Shown here: positions 43,947 to 51,943 of the stretch, in pieces
Numbering within the stretch: the first letter of the stretch is position 1
Layout: every line of letters begins with the position of its first letter
DNA from: Lachnospiraceae bacterium
GTDB taxonomy: Bacteria > Bacillota > Clostridia > Lachnospirales > Lachnospiraceae
Reading direction: 5' to 3'
Assembly (NCBI GenBank): GCA_015057425.1
Contig: SVEL01000001.1
Span: 124,001 to 188,000, forward strand
DNA length: 64,000 nucleotides
The notes under the pieces: model-generated
What the model was told of the DNA's origin: nothing
What the model saw: the letters and a program-made list of their open reading frames with translations, nothing else
Database searches by the model: none
Position numbers and translations under genes: made by a program

Positions 43947-44297
43947 TTATTGCAATTTCATATATATTTCCTGAAGTTCATTATGCATTTTCTCAACTTC
44001 CAAAAACTTTTCTTTAAGCCCTGACTTATCGTTGCTTTTAAGAACATTCAAAAGTTCATCTATTACATCAGCATATGTATGAAATGCCAGATTCAACGCA
44101 TCACCTTTCAGTCTGTGAGCAAGTGATGTAGCTTCAGGATATTTTCCCATCTTCAATGCTTCCTTAAGCTCGTCAAAACAATTTTCAGTTCCGAACCTTA
44201 TCACATACTTTTCCCATATATCTACCATCCCGTCAAATCTTTTGTCTATAACTATATAATCCGGCAGATACGGTTCAAATGCATCATATATTTTCAT
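43947..44297 (-). CDS. Hpt-domain phosphotransfer protein
   Basis: 116 residues, a stand-alone helical Hpt domain with the phospho-accepting His in SLAHRLKGDALNLAF (H61). Such proteins relay phosphate between a hybrid kinase and a response regulator. Neither partner is adjacent. It starts 16 bases after the patatin gene on the same strand and was probably transcribed with it. Confidence 0.82.
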   Translation of the reverse strand: MKIYDAFEPYLPDYIVIDKRFDGMVDIWEKYVIRFGTENCFDELKEALKMGKYPEATSLAHRLKGDALNLAFHTYADVIDELLNVLKSNDKSGLKEKFLEVEKMHNELQEIYMKLQ

Positions 44298-44313
44298 CTG
44301 TTGTATCCTCCAT

Positions 44314-45162
44314 TTATTTGTCCAAATACTCTATCATTTGTTCATATGCTTTTTCTGCATCAGCATATCCAATCTTATATATTTCCTGTAATCTTTCTTT
44401 GTTCTTTTCAAGTCGTCCTATAGCCAATGGCTCACTTGGTCTGATTACAAATACTTCGCCTTTTGATTCCAGTTCCTCTATATATTCTAACGTTTCATTA
44501 TACTCTATATGCCTGTTTTTCATAGCTTCGGCAATCTTTGGATATCCCGGATATCTTAATCTGATAAGAGGCACTGAACCGGTAGGTTCCTTTCTATACT
44601 TAGCCTCTCTTGTCAGTATAACAACATTTTTATCAAAACCCATATCTTTAGACTTCTTTATGGGGATTGAGTCAGCAACCCCGCCGTCCAGATATTTTTT
44701 ATCACCTATCGGCACCAGCTTTGCCATCAGCGGAAGACTTCCTGATGCCCATATAGCTTCTATATCTCTATCCATATCTTCAATCTTCTGATATTCCGCT
44801 TCGCCTGTTTCCACATTGGTCACACAGGCATAAAAATCAGAGCCGCAATTTGCATAAGCTTCATAATCATATGGAAACAACTGCTTTGGAACTATGTTGA
44901 GATTATAGTCTTTTCCGAAGAAAAAACCAGTTTTTATAAGATTAGATGTACTTGCATACCTTTTGTCATTTATACTGTCAACCACAACATGATATGCACG
45001 TCCTTTTTGCTTTGATAAATAACTGCAACAATGTACCGCCCCTGCCGATACACCTATACAATTTTTAAACTCAATACCTTTATCCAGAAAAAAATCAAGA
45101 ACACCTGTTGTATATACACCACGCATTCCTCCGCCTTCAAGTACCAAACCTGCATTATACAT
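44314..45162 (-). CDS. Patatin-like phospholipase
   Basis: 282 residues. Oxyanion GGGMRG (about 10-15), nucleophile elbow GVSAG (S39) and catalytic YLDGGVADS (D159) form the Ser-Asp dyad. It resembles the YjjU-type bacterial patatins, presumed acyl hydrolases of lipids; no signal peptide. The start has GGAGG within reach upstream. The Hpt gene follows after 16 bases. Confidence 0.92.
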   Translation of the reverse strand: MYNAGLVLEGGGMRGVYTTGVLDFFLDKGIEFKNCIGVSAGAVHCCSYLSKQKGRAYHVVVDSINDKRYASTSNLIKTGFFFGKDYNLNIVPKQLFPYDYEAYANCGSDFYACVTNVETGEAEYQKIEDMDRDIEAIWASGSLPLMAKLVPIGDKKYLDGGVADSIPIKKSKDMGFDKNVVILTREAKYRKEPTGSVPLIRLRYPGYPKIAEAMKNRHIEYNETLEYIEELESKGEVFVIRPSEPLAIGRLEKNKERLQEIYKIGYADAEKAYEQMIEYLDK

Positions 45163-45336
45163 TTATTTGACCTCCAAAATTTCCATACGTTTTTAATGTT
45201 AACATTTTCTTCCAATTATTACAACCAAAAGCTTCCAAAAGCTCATTATTTATTGCTATTTTCGACATTTTAAGGTAAAATAATATATACATACAAATGT
45301 GAAACTTAAGTAATTTATACCTGAATGGAGATATAT

Positions 45337-47475
45337 ATGAAAAAATTCTTTATGACTATATTTTTAAATGCAAATAAGCCACTTATTTTAGGCATTTCGC
45401 TTCTTTGCACAACGGCAGTTATTGTGACAACTTTATTCTTTCTGCCGGATGGAAATGACCCTACAGGCACCATAAAACCTTACGAAAGTTCATCATCGGA
45501 GCAGTCAGCAGGAGATACTTCTCCTAATCCGGGCACGAATGAAACCTCAGGTGAGGTATCTACAGAAGAAACTTCAAGCGAATCAGAAAGTACATCCGGT
45601 GAAACGACGACCAAAGTAACTTATACAACATTACCTGAATATACTACCATCCCGATTGAGGAAATATCTACAACAAGTGATAACTCCGCTAAGGACGAAG
45701 TTATGGGTGGTGGTGATGATAATGATGATATGTATGAAGATGATTATTATGAAGAAGATGATGAAGATTATGATGATGAAATCATAATACCTACTACATC
45801 CCAAAAGGAAACTACTACAAAGGCTACTACAGAAGCTGCTACTACTACAAAGCCTGCTGCCACTACAGAAGCTACTACTACAGAGGCTCCTACTACTACG
45901 GAAACTCCTACTACTACGGAAGCTCCTACCACTACGGAGGCTCCTACCACTACGGAGGCTCCTACCACTACGGAAGCTCCTACCACTACGGAAGCTACTA
46001 CTACAGAGGCTCCTTCTTCATCAGAAGAAATGACTACTACCGAAGAAACTGCTACCGGCGATGGAACTGCCTCAGACGAAACAACTACAGAAGAAGTTTC
46101 CACCGAGGAACCAACGACTGAAGAACCTACTACTTTACCTTCAGAAAATATCTACAAACGTCCTGATGATTATATTCTTGAAGTAAGCTATGGTTGTGAT
46201 GTTTCTAAATGGCAGGGAGATATAGACTGGAAGAAGGCAAAAGCCGCAGGCGTTGACTTTGTTATGATTAAGCTCGGCGGTCGTTCAGCTGATGTTGAAG
46301 GTTCTATTTATACAGACTCTAAATTCAAACGTAATATAAAAGGTGCCATCGAAAATGATGTTAAAGTCGGTGTTTATTTCTTCTCACAGGCTGTAAGCAT
46401 AAAAGAAGCTATCGAGGAAGCCTCCTACTGCATCAACCTTTTACAGGAATATGATATAGAATATCCTATATGCTTTGACTTTGAACAGGGCAATGCAAAC
46501 AGCAGCCCTATAAGAAGAACATATCTTGCTATGGAAAGAGAAAATCTTATAGCTGACGGATATGATTTCCCGGAAGAATTATCAGCAAAAATGACTAACG
46601 GAACATTAGATAAAAAACTTCTTACTGAAATAGCCTGTGCATTCTGCAATACAGTAGAAGCTGCCGGTTATGACAGTATGATTTATGCAAGCCGTAGCTC
46701 ATGGACCGGCTCACGCTGGGACGGTGACTTCTTAAATGAAAACTACAGAACATGGTTAGCTGCATGGTATAAGCTTACAAGCGATATGATACCAACTTTC
46801 GGAACAGGAAATACTGACGGTTACAATACATTTAAGAGTAAATACTATCACTGGATTCCAACACTTAAAATTGATGGTACCCAGTCACAATTCCTTATGT
46901 GGCAGTATTCTGATTCCGGAAGAATTGACGGTATCAACGCATATGTTGACCTTGATATGTGTTTCTATATTCCTGAGGAATATGAAGGATATGTATGTCC
47001 GCTTAACATAAATGTAGAAAAAGATACATTCCACACACTTGTCGGAACCACTGTTGACATTAAAGAGGGTGTAACCGGTACAAACACTGTATCAAAAGAT
47101 AAAACCTCTACTATAAAATATACTATTACCAACGCATTGGGAGCAGAAGTTTCACTTGACGATGCTGTTAAACACAGCGGTACATATACCATAACTTATC
47201 GCATAACTGATTTTACATGGTGTGTACGATATAATTATGCAACACTTAAAGTATATGAAACTCAAGAAGAATTAGATGAAGCAACTTCTACAGAAGCTGC
47301 TACCACGGACGCAGGCGACTCAGAAACAACTACCGTAGAAGATACTTCTACAGCTGAAAACACTGCTTCTGACGAATCTGCTACAGGTACTGCAACCGCA
47401 AATGACACTGCAGATGAAACTGCAAGTGATACCGGCTCGACAGCTATAACTGCTTCCGACACTGCGACAACATAA
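45337..47475 (+). CDS. Cell-surface GH25 lysozyme with Thr-rich spacer
   Basis: 712 residues. An uncleaved-looking N-terminal anchor (PLILGISLLCTTAVIVTTLFF, about 15-35) is followed by a Thr/Ser/Glu-rich spacer to residue 270 that includes six PTTTEA-type units and an acidic DDDYYEED stretch. The GH25 domain occupies about 283-540: CDVSKWQGDIDW (D288), PICFDFEQG (catalytic D/E) and SQFLMWQYS. An Ig-like domain (about 560-640) and another Thr/Ala-rich tail follow; no LPxTG. GH25 enzymes cut between MurNAc and GlcNAc in peptidoglycan. The start is set by GGAG six bases upstream. Confidence 0.92.
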   Translation: MKKFFMTIFLNANKPLILGISLLCTTAVIVTTLFFLPDGNDPTGTIKPYESSSSEQSAGDTSPNPGTNETSGEVSTEETSSESESTSGETTTKVTYTTLPEYTTIPIEEISTTSDNSAKDEVMGGGDDNDDMYEDDYYEEDDEDYDDEIIIPTTSQKETTTKATTEAATTTKPAATTEATTTEAPTTTETPTTTEAPTTTEAPTTTEAPTTTEAPTTTEATTTEAPSSSEEMTTTEETATGDGTASDETTTEEVSTEEPTTEEPTTLPSENIYKRPDDYILEVSYGCDVSKWQGDIDWKKAKAAGVDFVMIKLGGRSADVEGSIYTDSKFKRNIKGAIENDVKVGVYFFSQAVSIKEAIEEASYCINLLQEYDIEYPICFDFEQGNANSSPIRRTYLAMERENLIADGYDFPEELSAKMTNGTLDKKLLTEIACAFCNTVEAAGYDSMIYASRSSWTGSRWDGDFLNENYRTWLAAWYKLTSDMIPTFGTGNTDGYNTFKSKYYHWIPTLKIDGTQSQFLMWQYSDSGRIDGINAYVDLDMCFYIPEEYEGYVCPLNINVEKDTFHTLVGTTVDIKEGVTGTNTVSKDKTSTIKYTITNALGAEVSLDDAVKHSGTYTITYRITDFTWCVRYNYATLKVYETQEELDEATSTEAATTDAGDSETTTVEDTSTAENTASDESATGTATANDTADETASDTGSTAITASDTATT
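45889..45996 (+). repeat. Six 18-bp tandem repeats encoding PTTTE(A/T)
   Basis: The unit is CCTACyACTACGGArrCT, repeated six times in the spacer of the GH25 gene. The near identity of neighbouring units suggests length can change by slippage. Confidence 0.85.
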
Positions 47476-47490
47476 TAACTAAATTTAAAT

Positions 47491-47531
47491 AGGACGTTAG
47501 CAATAACAACCATTGTTTATGCTAACGTCCT
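47491..47531. terminator. Terminator between the GH25 gene and the phosphate remnants
   Basis: A 12-bp stem (AGGACGTTAGCA / TGCTAACGTCCT) with a 17-base loop between convergent units. T-rich sequence follows on the minus side (TATTTAAATTT). Confidence 0.65.
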
Positions 47532-47540
47532 ATATTAATG

Positions 47541-47702
47541 CTAAATTATAACCTTAATTGTTGTTCCTTTATTTTCTTCACTTTCAAGTTCAAGGACTGC
47601 GTTATGACATGCCACGATATGCTTTACTATGGCAAGGCCAAGACCTGTTCCTCCTTTTGCCTTGGAACGACTTTTATCCACACGGAAGAATCGTTCAATA
47701 GT
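47541..47702 (-). pseudogene. phoR: PhoR histidine kinase remnant (last 52 codons)
   Basis: Translating the minus strand from 47699 to the TAG at 47541 gives ERFFRVDKSRSKAKGGTGLGLAIVKHIV, the G2/F-box end of a PhoR-type kinase, followed by an intact-looking C-terminus. Everything before this (sensor, HisKA, N and G1 boxes, normally 400 or more residues) is missing. It is joined out of frame to the phoB remnant at about 47700, where TTGAAC occurs on both sides of the junction. It cannot be a working kinase. Confidence 0.85.
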
Positions 47703-48022
47703 TCAAATTCCTTATAAGTAAGTTCACATATATTTCCTTCAACCGATACGGTTCTTTTTCCGTTATCAAGTTCTATGATACCTGCTGTTATAACAGGGTC
47801 ATCTTCTATATTCATAGTACGTCTGAGAAGCGCCTTAACTCTGGATATAAGCTCCATTATACCAAATGGCTTTGTAAGGTAATCATCGGCTCCGCTGTCA
47901 AGCCCTTTAACCTTGTCTATCTCTGTCGTCTTGGCAGTAACAAGTATTATAGGAATCCTTTTAGTAAGAGGTGCTTTTCTAAGCTCCTCCACTATACTGA
48001 TTCCATCCTGATCAGGAAGCAT
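47703..48022 (-). pseudogene. phoB: PhoB/PhoP response regulator, both ends deleted
   Basis: An AGGAGG and ATG at 48022 lead directly into LPDQDGISIVEELRK, a point just after the phosphoacceptor Asp of the receiver domain. The first 50 or so residues, with the Asp pocket, are gone. The rest continues through TKPFGIMELISRVKALLRR to LTYKEFELL, where the DNA-binding winged helix is cut off by the junction to phoR. Only the end of the receiver and the linker remain. A short chimeric protein could still be translated. Confidence 0.87.
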
Positions 48023-48047
48023 AATGCCTTCCTCCTATCCTTTATAT

Positions 48048-48960
48048 TTATGGTAACATATATCTTGTCTTATATCCTGAATACATAAGCTTAAATTCTT
48101 CGTTATTATCACGCTTAACCGTATCAAGATATTCATGTGTATCATAACCGTCTTCACTTACCTGAATCACTGCAACTGCAATATTGGAGCAGTGGTCAGC
48201 AACTCTTTCGAATGACGTCTGGATATCAGATAATACAAATCCAAGTTCAATAGTACATTCATTGTTAGTAAGTCGGGCAACGTGTCTGTTTCTTACTTCA
48301 AGGTTAATATCATCTATAACTTCTTCAAGCGGTTCTACCATCTTAGCCATATCAACGTCTGAATTTTCAAACGTGGCAACTGTCTTTTCAACTATCTCAA
48401 CTACAGCTTCCTTAAATACAGCAAGTTCTTTTCGTGCATTTTCCGAGAAGTTAAGCTGCTTTTCTTTCATCTCTTTTGCAGCCTCAGCTACATTGATTGC
48501 ATGGATTAAACGCCGAATGAATAACAGCAATCCATGTCGCATTTATACTTGAATCAAGGAATCCAAATCCATCTCCTGTAATAACTGTGAGTATCCCATT
48601 AATACTATAAAATGCAATCATAAACACTGTAGTTCCTATAAGGTTAAAGTACAGGTGAATAAGAGATGCTCTCTTAGCATTTTTACCTGCACCTATACCT
48701 GAAATAAGCGCTGTCACACATGTACCGATATTGGCCCCCATAATAACACCAACAGCCTGTTTTAACTTCATAATTCCCGAGTTAACAAAACCTACTACCA
48801 TAACAGTAGTTGCAGATGATGACTGGATGACAGCTGTAACAGCCGCGCCAAGTAATACCTGCATAAAAATATTGGATGTAAGTCTCTCAAGAATCTTCTC
48901 TAACTTTCCGCCTGATAATTTTGCAAGACCATCTCCCATAATATTCATTCCGTAAATCAT
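48048..48960 (-). pseudogene. Na+/phosphate cotransporter NptA/YjbB-type, internally deleted and frameshifted
   Basis: The 5' portion (48960 to about 48512) reads MIYGMNIMGDGLAKLSGGKLE...AVTAVIQSSSATTVMVVGF...GANIGT, the first Na/Pi repeat. The first membrane helix is shortened. At about 48510 the frame shifts: it ends AVIHSAFNPCNQCS-stop, while the other frame continues with the C-terminal PhoU-like helical domain (INVAEAAKEMKEKQLNFSENARKEL...ERVADHCSNIAVAV) to 48048. The second Na/Pi repeat is missing. Intact relatives are about 550 residues. Transport is not expected. Confidence 0.87.
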
Positions 48961-48988
48961 ATTTTGCAATGTGATATTATCATTTATA

Positions 48989-49037
48989 TGTAAAATCAAA
49001 AGGATACAATATGTAAAATCTATGTAAAATTTTACAT
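48989..49037 (-). promoter_or_regulatory. PHO-box-like repeats and a 16-bp palindrome
   Basis: On the minus strand TTTACA occurs at 49023-49028 and 49012-49017, exactly 11 bp apart (TTTACA-N5-TTTACA, the Gram-positive PhoP pattern), and again at 48989-48994. The first overlaps the perfect palindrome ATGTAAAATTTTACAT (49022-49037). It lies directly upstream of the nptA remnant and is probably its old PhoP-controlled promoter. Confidence 0.6.
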
Positions 49038-49049
49038 TTTTATATATAA

Positions 49050-49106
49050 AAACCTTGAATCACACTACTGTATGCATTACTCATACATAAAATGTATTCA
49101 AGGTTT
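49050..49106 (-). terminator. Terminator of the sufC-sufB-like operon
   Basis: Outer stem AAACCTTGAAT / ATTCAAGGTTT (11 bp) with an inner GTATG/CATAC stem. TTTTTATATATA follows on the minus strand. It lies seven bases past the stop at 49113. Confidence 0.8.
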
Positions 49107-49112
49107 AAATTA

Positions 49113-50030
49113 TTATTTTAAAAATCCGTTTACGATTTCTGCTTCAGCTTCTTCCTCCGTAAGTCCAAGTGTCATAAGCTTTATAATCTGCTCACCGGCT
49201 ATCTTACCAATGGCAGCTTCATGTATAAGCTCAGCTTCAAGGTGATTTGCTGTTATCTCAGGAACTGCACTTATCTTTGCATCATCCATAATAATTGCGT
49301 CACACTCTGTATGTCCTGCACACTTGTTATTTCCGTTTATTTTGGAAATAAATAACTGACGTGAATCTTCCTTTGCAACTGATCTGGAAACAACGTTAGC
49401 ACTTGAGCCTACACCGTCAAGGTCTACGTTAAATGTAGTCTTGGCATACTGCTTTCCGTGTGTCATAAGCTTTTCTGATACTACAAGCTTTGCTCCGTCA
49501 CAAAGCTTTGCTTCAGTAAGTCTGTCTGTAGAATCAATTCCCTTAATCTGAGCTGTCTCCATCTCAACGTAACTGTTTTCTCCAACTTCAACATAGGTAG
49601 TAGGGTTCATAATTCTTTCCCCTGTACCTTCACCGCGTCCATAATGTTTCTCCACATACTTAACCTTAGAATTTTTTCCCACGAAAAAGCTGTGAATACC
49701 GCTATGTTCACTGTCATCTTTGCCACCGTTATGAATACCGCAGCCTGCGATAATAGTTACATCACAGTCATCTCCTATATGAAAATCATTGTAAACAGTC
49801 TCTTTAATGCCGCTTTCACTAATAATAACAGGGATATGCAGGCTTTCTTTTTTAGTCCCCGGCTTAATATATATATCTATTCCCGGTTTATCTTCTTTTG
49901 TAACAATATCAATGTTTGCTGTAGTATTTCTTCCTGCCATACCGCCGTTTGCTCTTATGTTGTAAGCTCCTGCCGGTACTTCATGAAGGTCAGCAACCTG
50001 TTCTAATAATATCTTCTGTATATCGTCCAT
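49113..50030 (-). CDS. SufB/SufD-like Fe-S scaffold protein (minimal Suf system)
   Basis: 305 residues, only the beta-helix core of the SufB/D family (usual SufB about 470). Recognised segments: CGIHNGGKDDSEHSGIHSFFVGKNSKVKYVEKHYGRGEG, TTYVEVGENSYVEMET, SISKINGNNKCAGHTECDAIIMDD-like core, and the C-terminal HEAAIGKIAGEQIIKLMTLGLTEEEAEAEIVNGFL. Together with the preceding SufC-like gene it forms a two-gene set of the type proposed as a minimal Suf-like (SMS) machinery. No SufS, SufU or SufE gene is nearby. Role: Fe-S cluster assembly, inferred. Confidence 0.85.
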   Translation of the reverse strand: MDDIQKILLEQVADLHEVPAGAYNIRANGGMAGRNTTANIDIVTKEDKPGIDIYIKPGTKKESLHIPVIISESGIKETVYNDFHIGDDCDVTIIAGCGIHNGGKDDSEHSGIHSFFVGKNSKVKYVEKHYGRGEGTGERIMNPTTYVEVGENSYVEMETAQIKGIDSTDRLTEAKLCDGAKLVVSEKLMTHGKQYAKTTFNVDLDGVGSSANVVSRSVAKEDSRQLFISKINGNNKCAGHTECDAIIMDDAKISAVPEITANHLEAELIHEAAIGKIAGEQIIKLMTLGLTEEEAEAEIVNGFLK

Positions 50031-50044
50031 TTTGCTTCCTCCTA

Positions 50045-50794
50045 CTACTTATCTGTTGATGCAGTCACAGCTTCAGCTTTTTTATAGAATTTACATCCTT
50101 CCGTGCCTTTAAGAAGCTCAGGAAGAATATCATCTTTCTTTCCGACTGCATCTATATTACCTGCAGATACTACTATAATCTCGTCTGCAATATTAAGGAT
50201 TCTTTCCTGATGAGAAATAATTATAATAGATCTGTCACCTTTACTATGCATCTTTTCAAATACCTTTATAAGGTTGTTAAAACTCCAAAGGTCAATACCT
50301 GCTTCCGGTTCATCAAATACGGAAAGCTCGGTGTCTCTTGCGATAATTGTTGCTATCTCTATACGCTTAAGCTCACCACCTGACAGACTGCCGTCTACAT
50401 CTCTGTTAATGTAATCTCTTGCGCAAAGCCCAACTTCTGAAAGATAATCGCAGGCTCCTGATACTGACATCTTACCGCCGGCTGCAAGCTTAAGTAAATC
50501 CTTGACCTTTATACCTTTAAATCTTACAGGCTGCTGGAATGCGAAACTGATACCCATCTGTGCACGTTCTGTAATTGACTTGTCCGTAATATCTACACCA
50601 TTGAAGAAAATCTTACCTGACGTAGGCTTTTCTATACCAACTATAATCTTAGCAAGAGTTGACTTTCCGCCACCGTTAGGTCCGGTAATGGCAACAAACT
50701 TTCTGTCATCTATTGTAAGATTAACATTCTTTAAAATTGTCTTCTCTCCCTTTTCACTTTCAACTGAAAAGGTAATATCTCTAAGTTCTAACAT
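50045..50794 (-). CDS. SufC-like ATPase
   Basis: 249 residues. Walker A GPNGGGKST, Q-loop FAFQQPVRFKG, signature LSGGELKRIEIATIIARD, Walker B LSVFDEPEAGIDLWSF and SHQERIL switch are present, close to SufC. The start at MLELRDIT is chosen because AAAGGAT lies six bases upstream; a longer reading to 50875 has a non-homologous hydrophobic N-terminus. It is 14 bases before the SufB-like gene, which it is expected to power. Confidence 0.88.
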   Translation of the reverse strand: MLELRDITFSVESEKGEKTILKNVNLTIDDRKFVAITGPNGGGKSTLAKIIVGIEKPTSGKIFFNGVDITDKSITERAQMGISFAFQQPVRFKGIKVKDLLKLAAGGKMSVSGACDYLSEVGLCARDYINRDVDGSLSGGELKRIEIATIIARDTELSVFDEPEAGIDLWSFNNLIKVFEKMHSKGDRSIIIISHQERILNIADEIIVVSAGNIDAVGKKDDILPELLKGTEGCKFYKKAEAVTASTDK

Positions 50795-50871
50795 GTTTTT
50801 ATCCTTTTCCTCTATAAAAAATGTGCCTAAAATATGCCCGCAAAAGATTATATCAAATAGTTTTCCTAAAA

Positions 50872-51906
50872 TCAATCACAACTAAGCAATATACTTCCTT
50901 TACCATCCTTCATACTAATAGTAGCCTTAGCACCATTTATTACTGTAAACTGCGGTTTCTTGTGACCTATATCAGCTCCCATTATATATGTTATACCAAG
51001 CGGTCCAAGGACAGTTTTTACAGCTTCTTCGTAGGTTGTATCAGATTCTGTAGATTCAAATGTCGGACGACCGAATACTATTCCGTTAATCCCTTCAAAC
51101 CATCCCATTTCTCTAAGTTTCCACAACCATCTTACAGTAGTCTCACTGTTTGCAACAAAACTTTCAAGATAAAGTATAATACCATCATCTTTATGTCTGT
51201 TTACAAAGCCCTTGTAATCTTCATATGTTGTGCCTGATAAATCAACTATAACATCAAAGCATCCGCCTATCATACGTCCCTGTAAATTTATCTCACTTAC
51301 TTCATTATACCCGCAAAATCCCTTATAATTCACATTCTTGTCGCCAAAATATCCTTCAAGCCCCGTTATCTTTTCATGGCGCTCATCTTCATACATATCA
51401 AAGCTTTGCTGTTTGACCGTTTCACCCTTTATAATTCTGACATTTTCTTCTACAGACCTATGCCATTCTTCCATTCCATAAGAACCAAAATTATCACCGT
51501 AAATAGTTGCAACATCTGTTTTGGTTGTTATACTAAAGCACAATCCCGTATTGTCAGAAAAGCCCTGAAACCATGTAGGATTTGCTTTGATTCCTTCATA
51601 GTCTATAAGTGGCAATATTTCACAAAGATAGTCTCCGCCACATGCTGATGATATAAACTTTATATTTTTATCCTTTACCATACGGTTAAATTCTTCTGCT
51701 CTCTTTGCTGCCTCACAGCTTCTTCCGTGACCGTCATAATTAAATACAGTATCGCCAAACTCTACCTTTATACCGGCTTTTTCTAACTTAGCCTTTCCGT
51801 TTTTAAACCTTAAAACATCCGGCTCATCAACAATTCCTGATGATGGTGCCGTCACTGCCATAAGGTCACCTTCATTTAACCATTCCGGATAATATATCTT
51901 TCCCAT
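50872..51906 (-). CDS. S66 family peptidase (LdcA/MccF-like)
   Basis: 344 residues. AVTAPSSGI at the N-terminus, ISSACGGDYLCEILPLIDY and GFSDNTGLCFSI (serine nucleophile region, GDNFGSYG) and the C-terminal GADIGHKKPQFT with the catalytic His fit the S66 fold. The family includes LD-carboxypeptidases of peptidoglycan recycling and MccF, which cleaves microcin C. The overall look is nearer MccF-like. The start at MGKIYYPEW has GAGGAAAGGA upstream; it lies 37 bases after addA. Confidence 0.88.
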   Translation of the reverse strand: MGKIYYPEWLNEGDLMAVTAPSSGIVDEPDVLRFKNGKAKLEKAGIKVEFGDTVFNYDGHGRSCEAAKRAEEFNRMVKDKNIKFISSACGGDYLCEILPLIDYEGIKANPTWFQGFSDNTGLCFSITTKTDVATIYGDNFGSYGMEEWHRSVEENVRIIKGETVKQQSFDMYEDERHEKITGLEGYFGDKNVNYKGFCGYNEVSEINLQGRMIGGCFDVIVDLSGTTYEDYKGFVNRHKDDGIILYLESFVANSETTVRWLWKLREMGWFEGINGIVFGRPTFESTESDTTYEEAVKTVLGPLGITYIMGADIGHKKPQFTVINGAKATISMKDGKGSILLSCD

Positions 51907-51943
51907 TTTTGTCCTTTCCTCAGACTTCTTCTGATTCATACAT

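Noticed and set aside
45768..46103. 111-codon Val/Ser-rich open frame on the minus strand
   Set aside because: It is the reverse reading of the Thr-rich repeat of the GH25 gene, which keeps all frames open.
47541..48999. Single sequencing frameshift in an otherwise intact phosphate locus
   Set aside because: Large, defined parts of three genes are absent; one or two indels cannot explain this.
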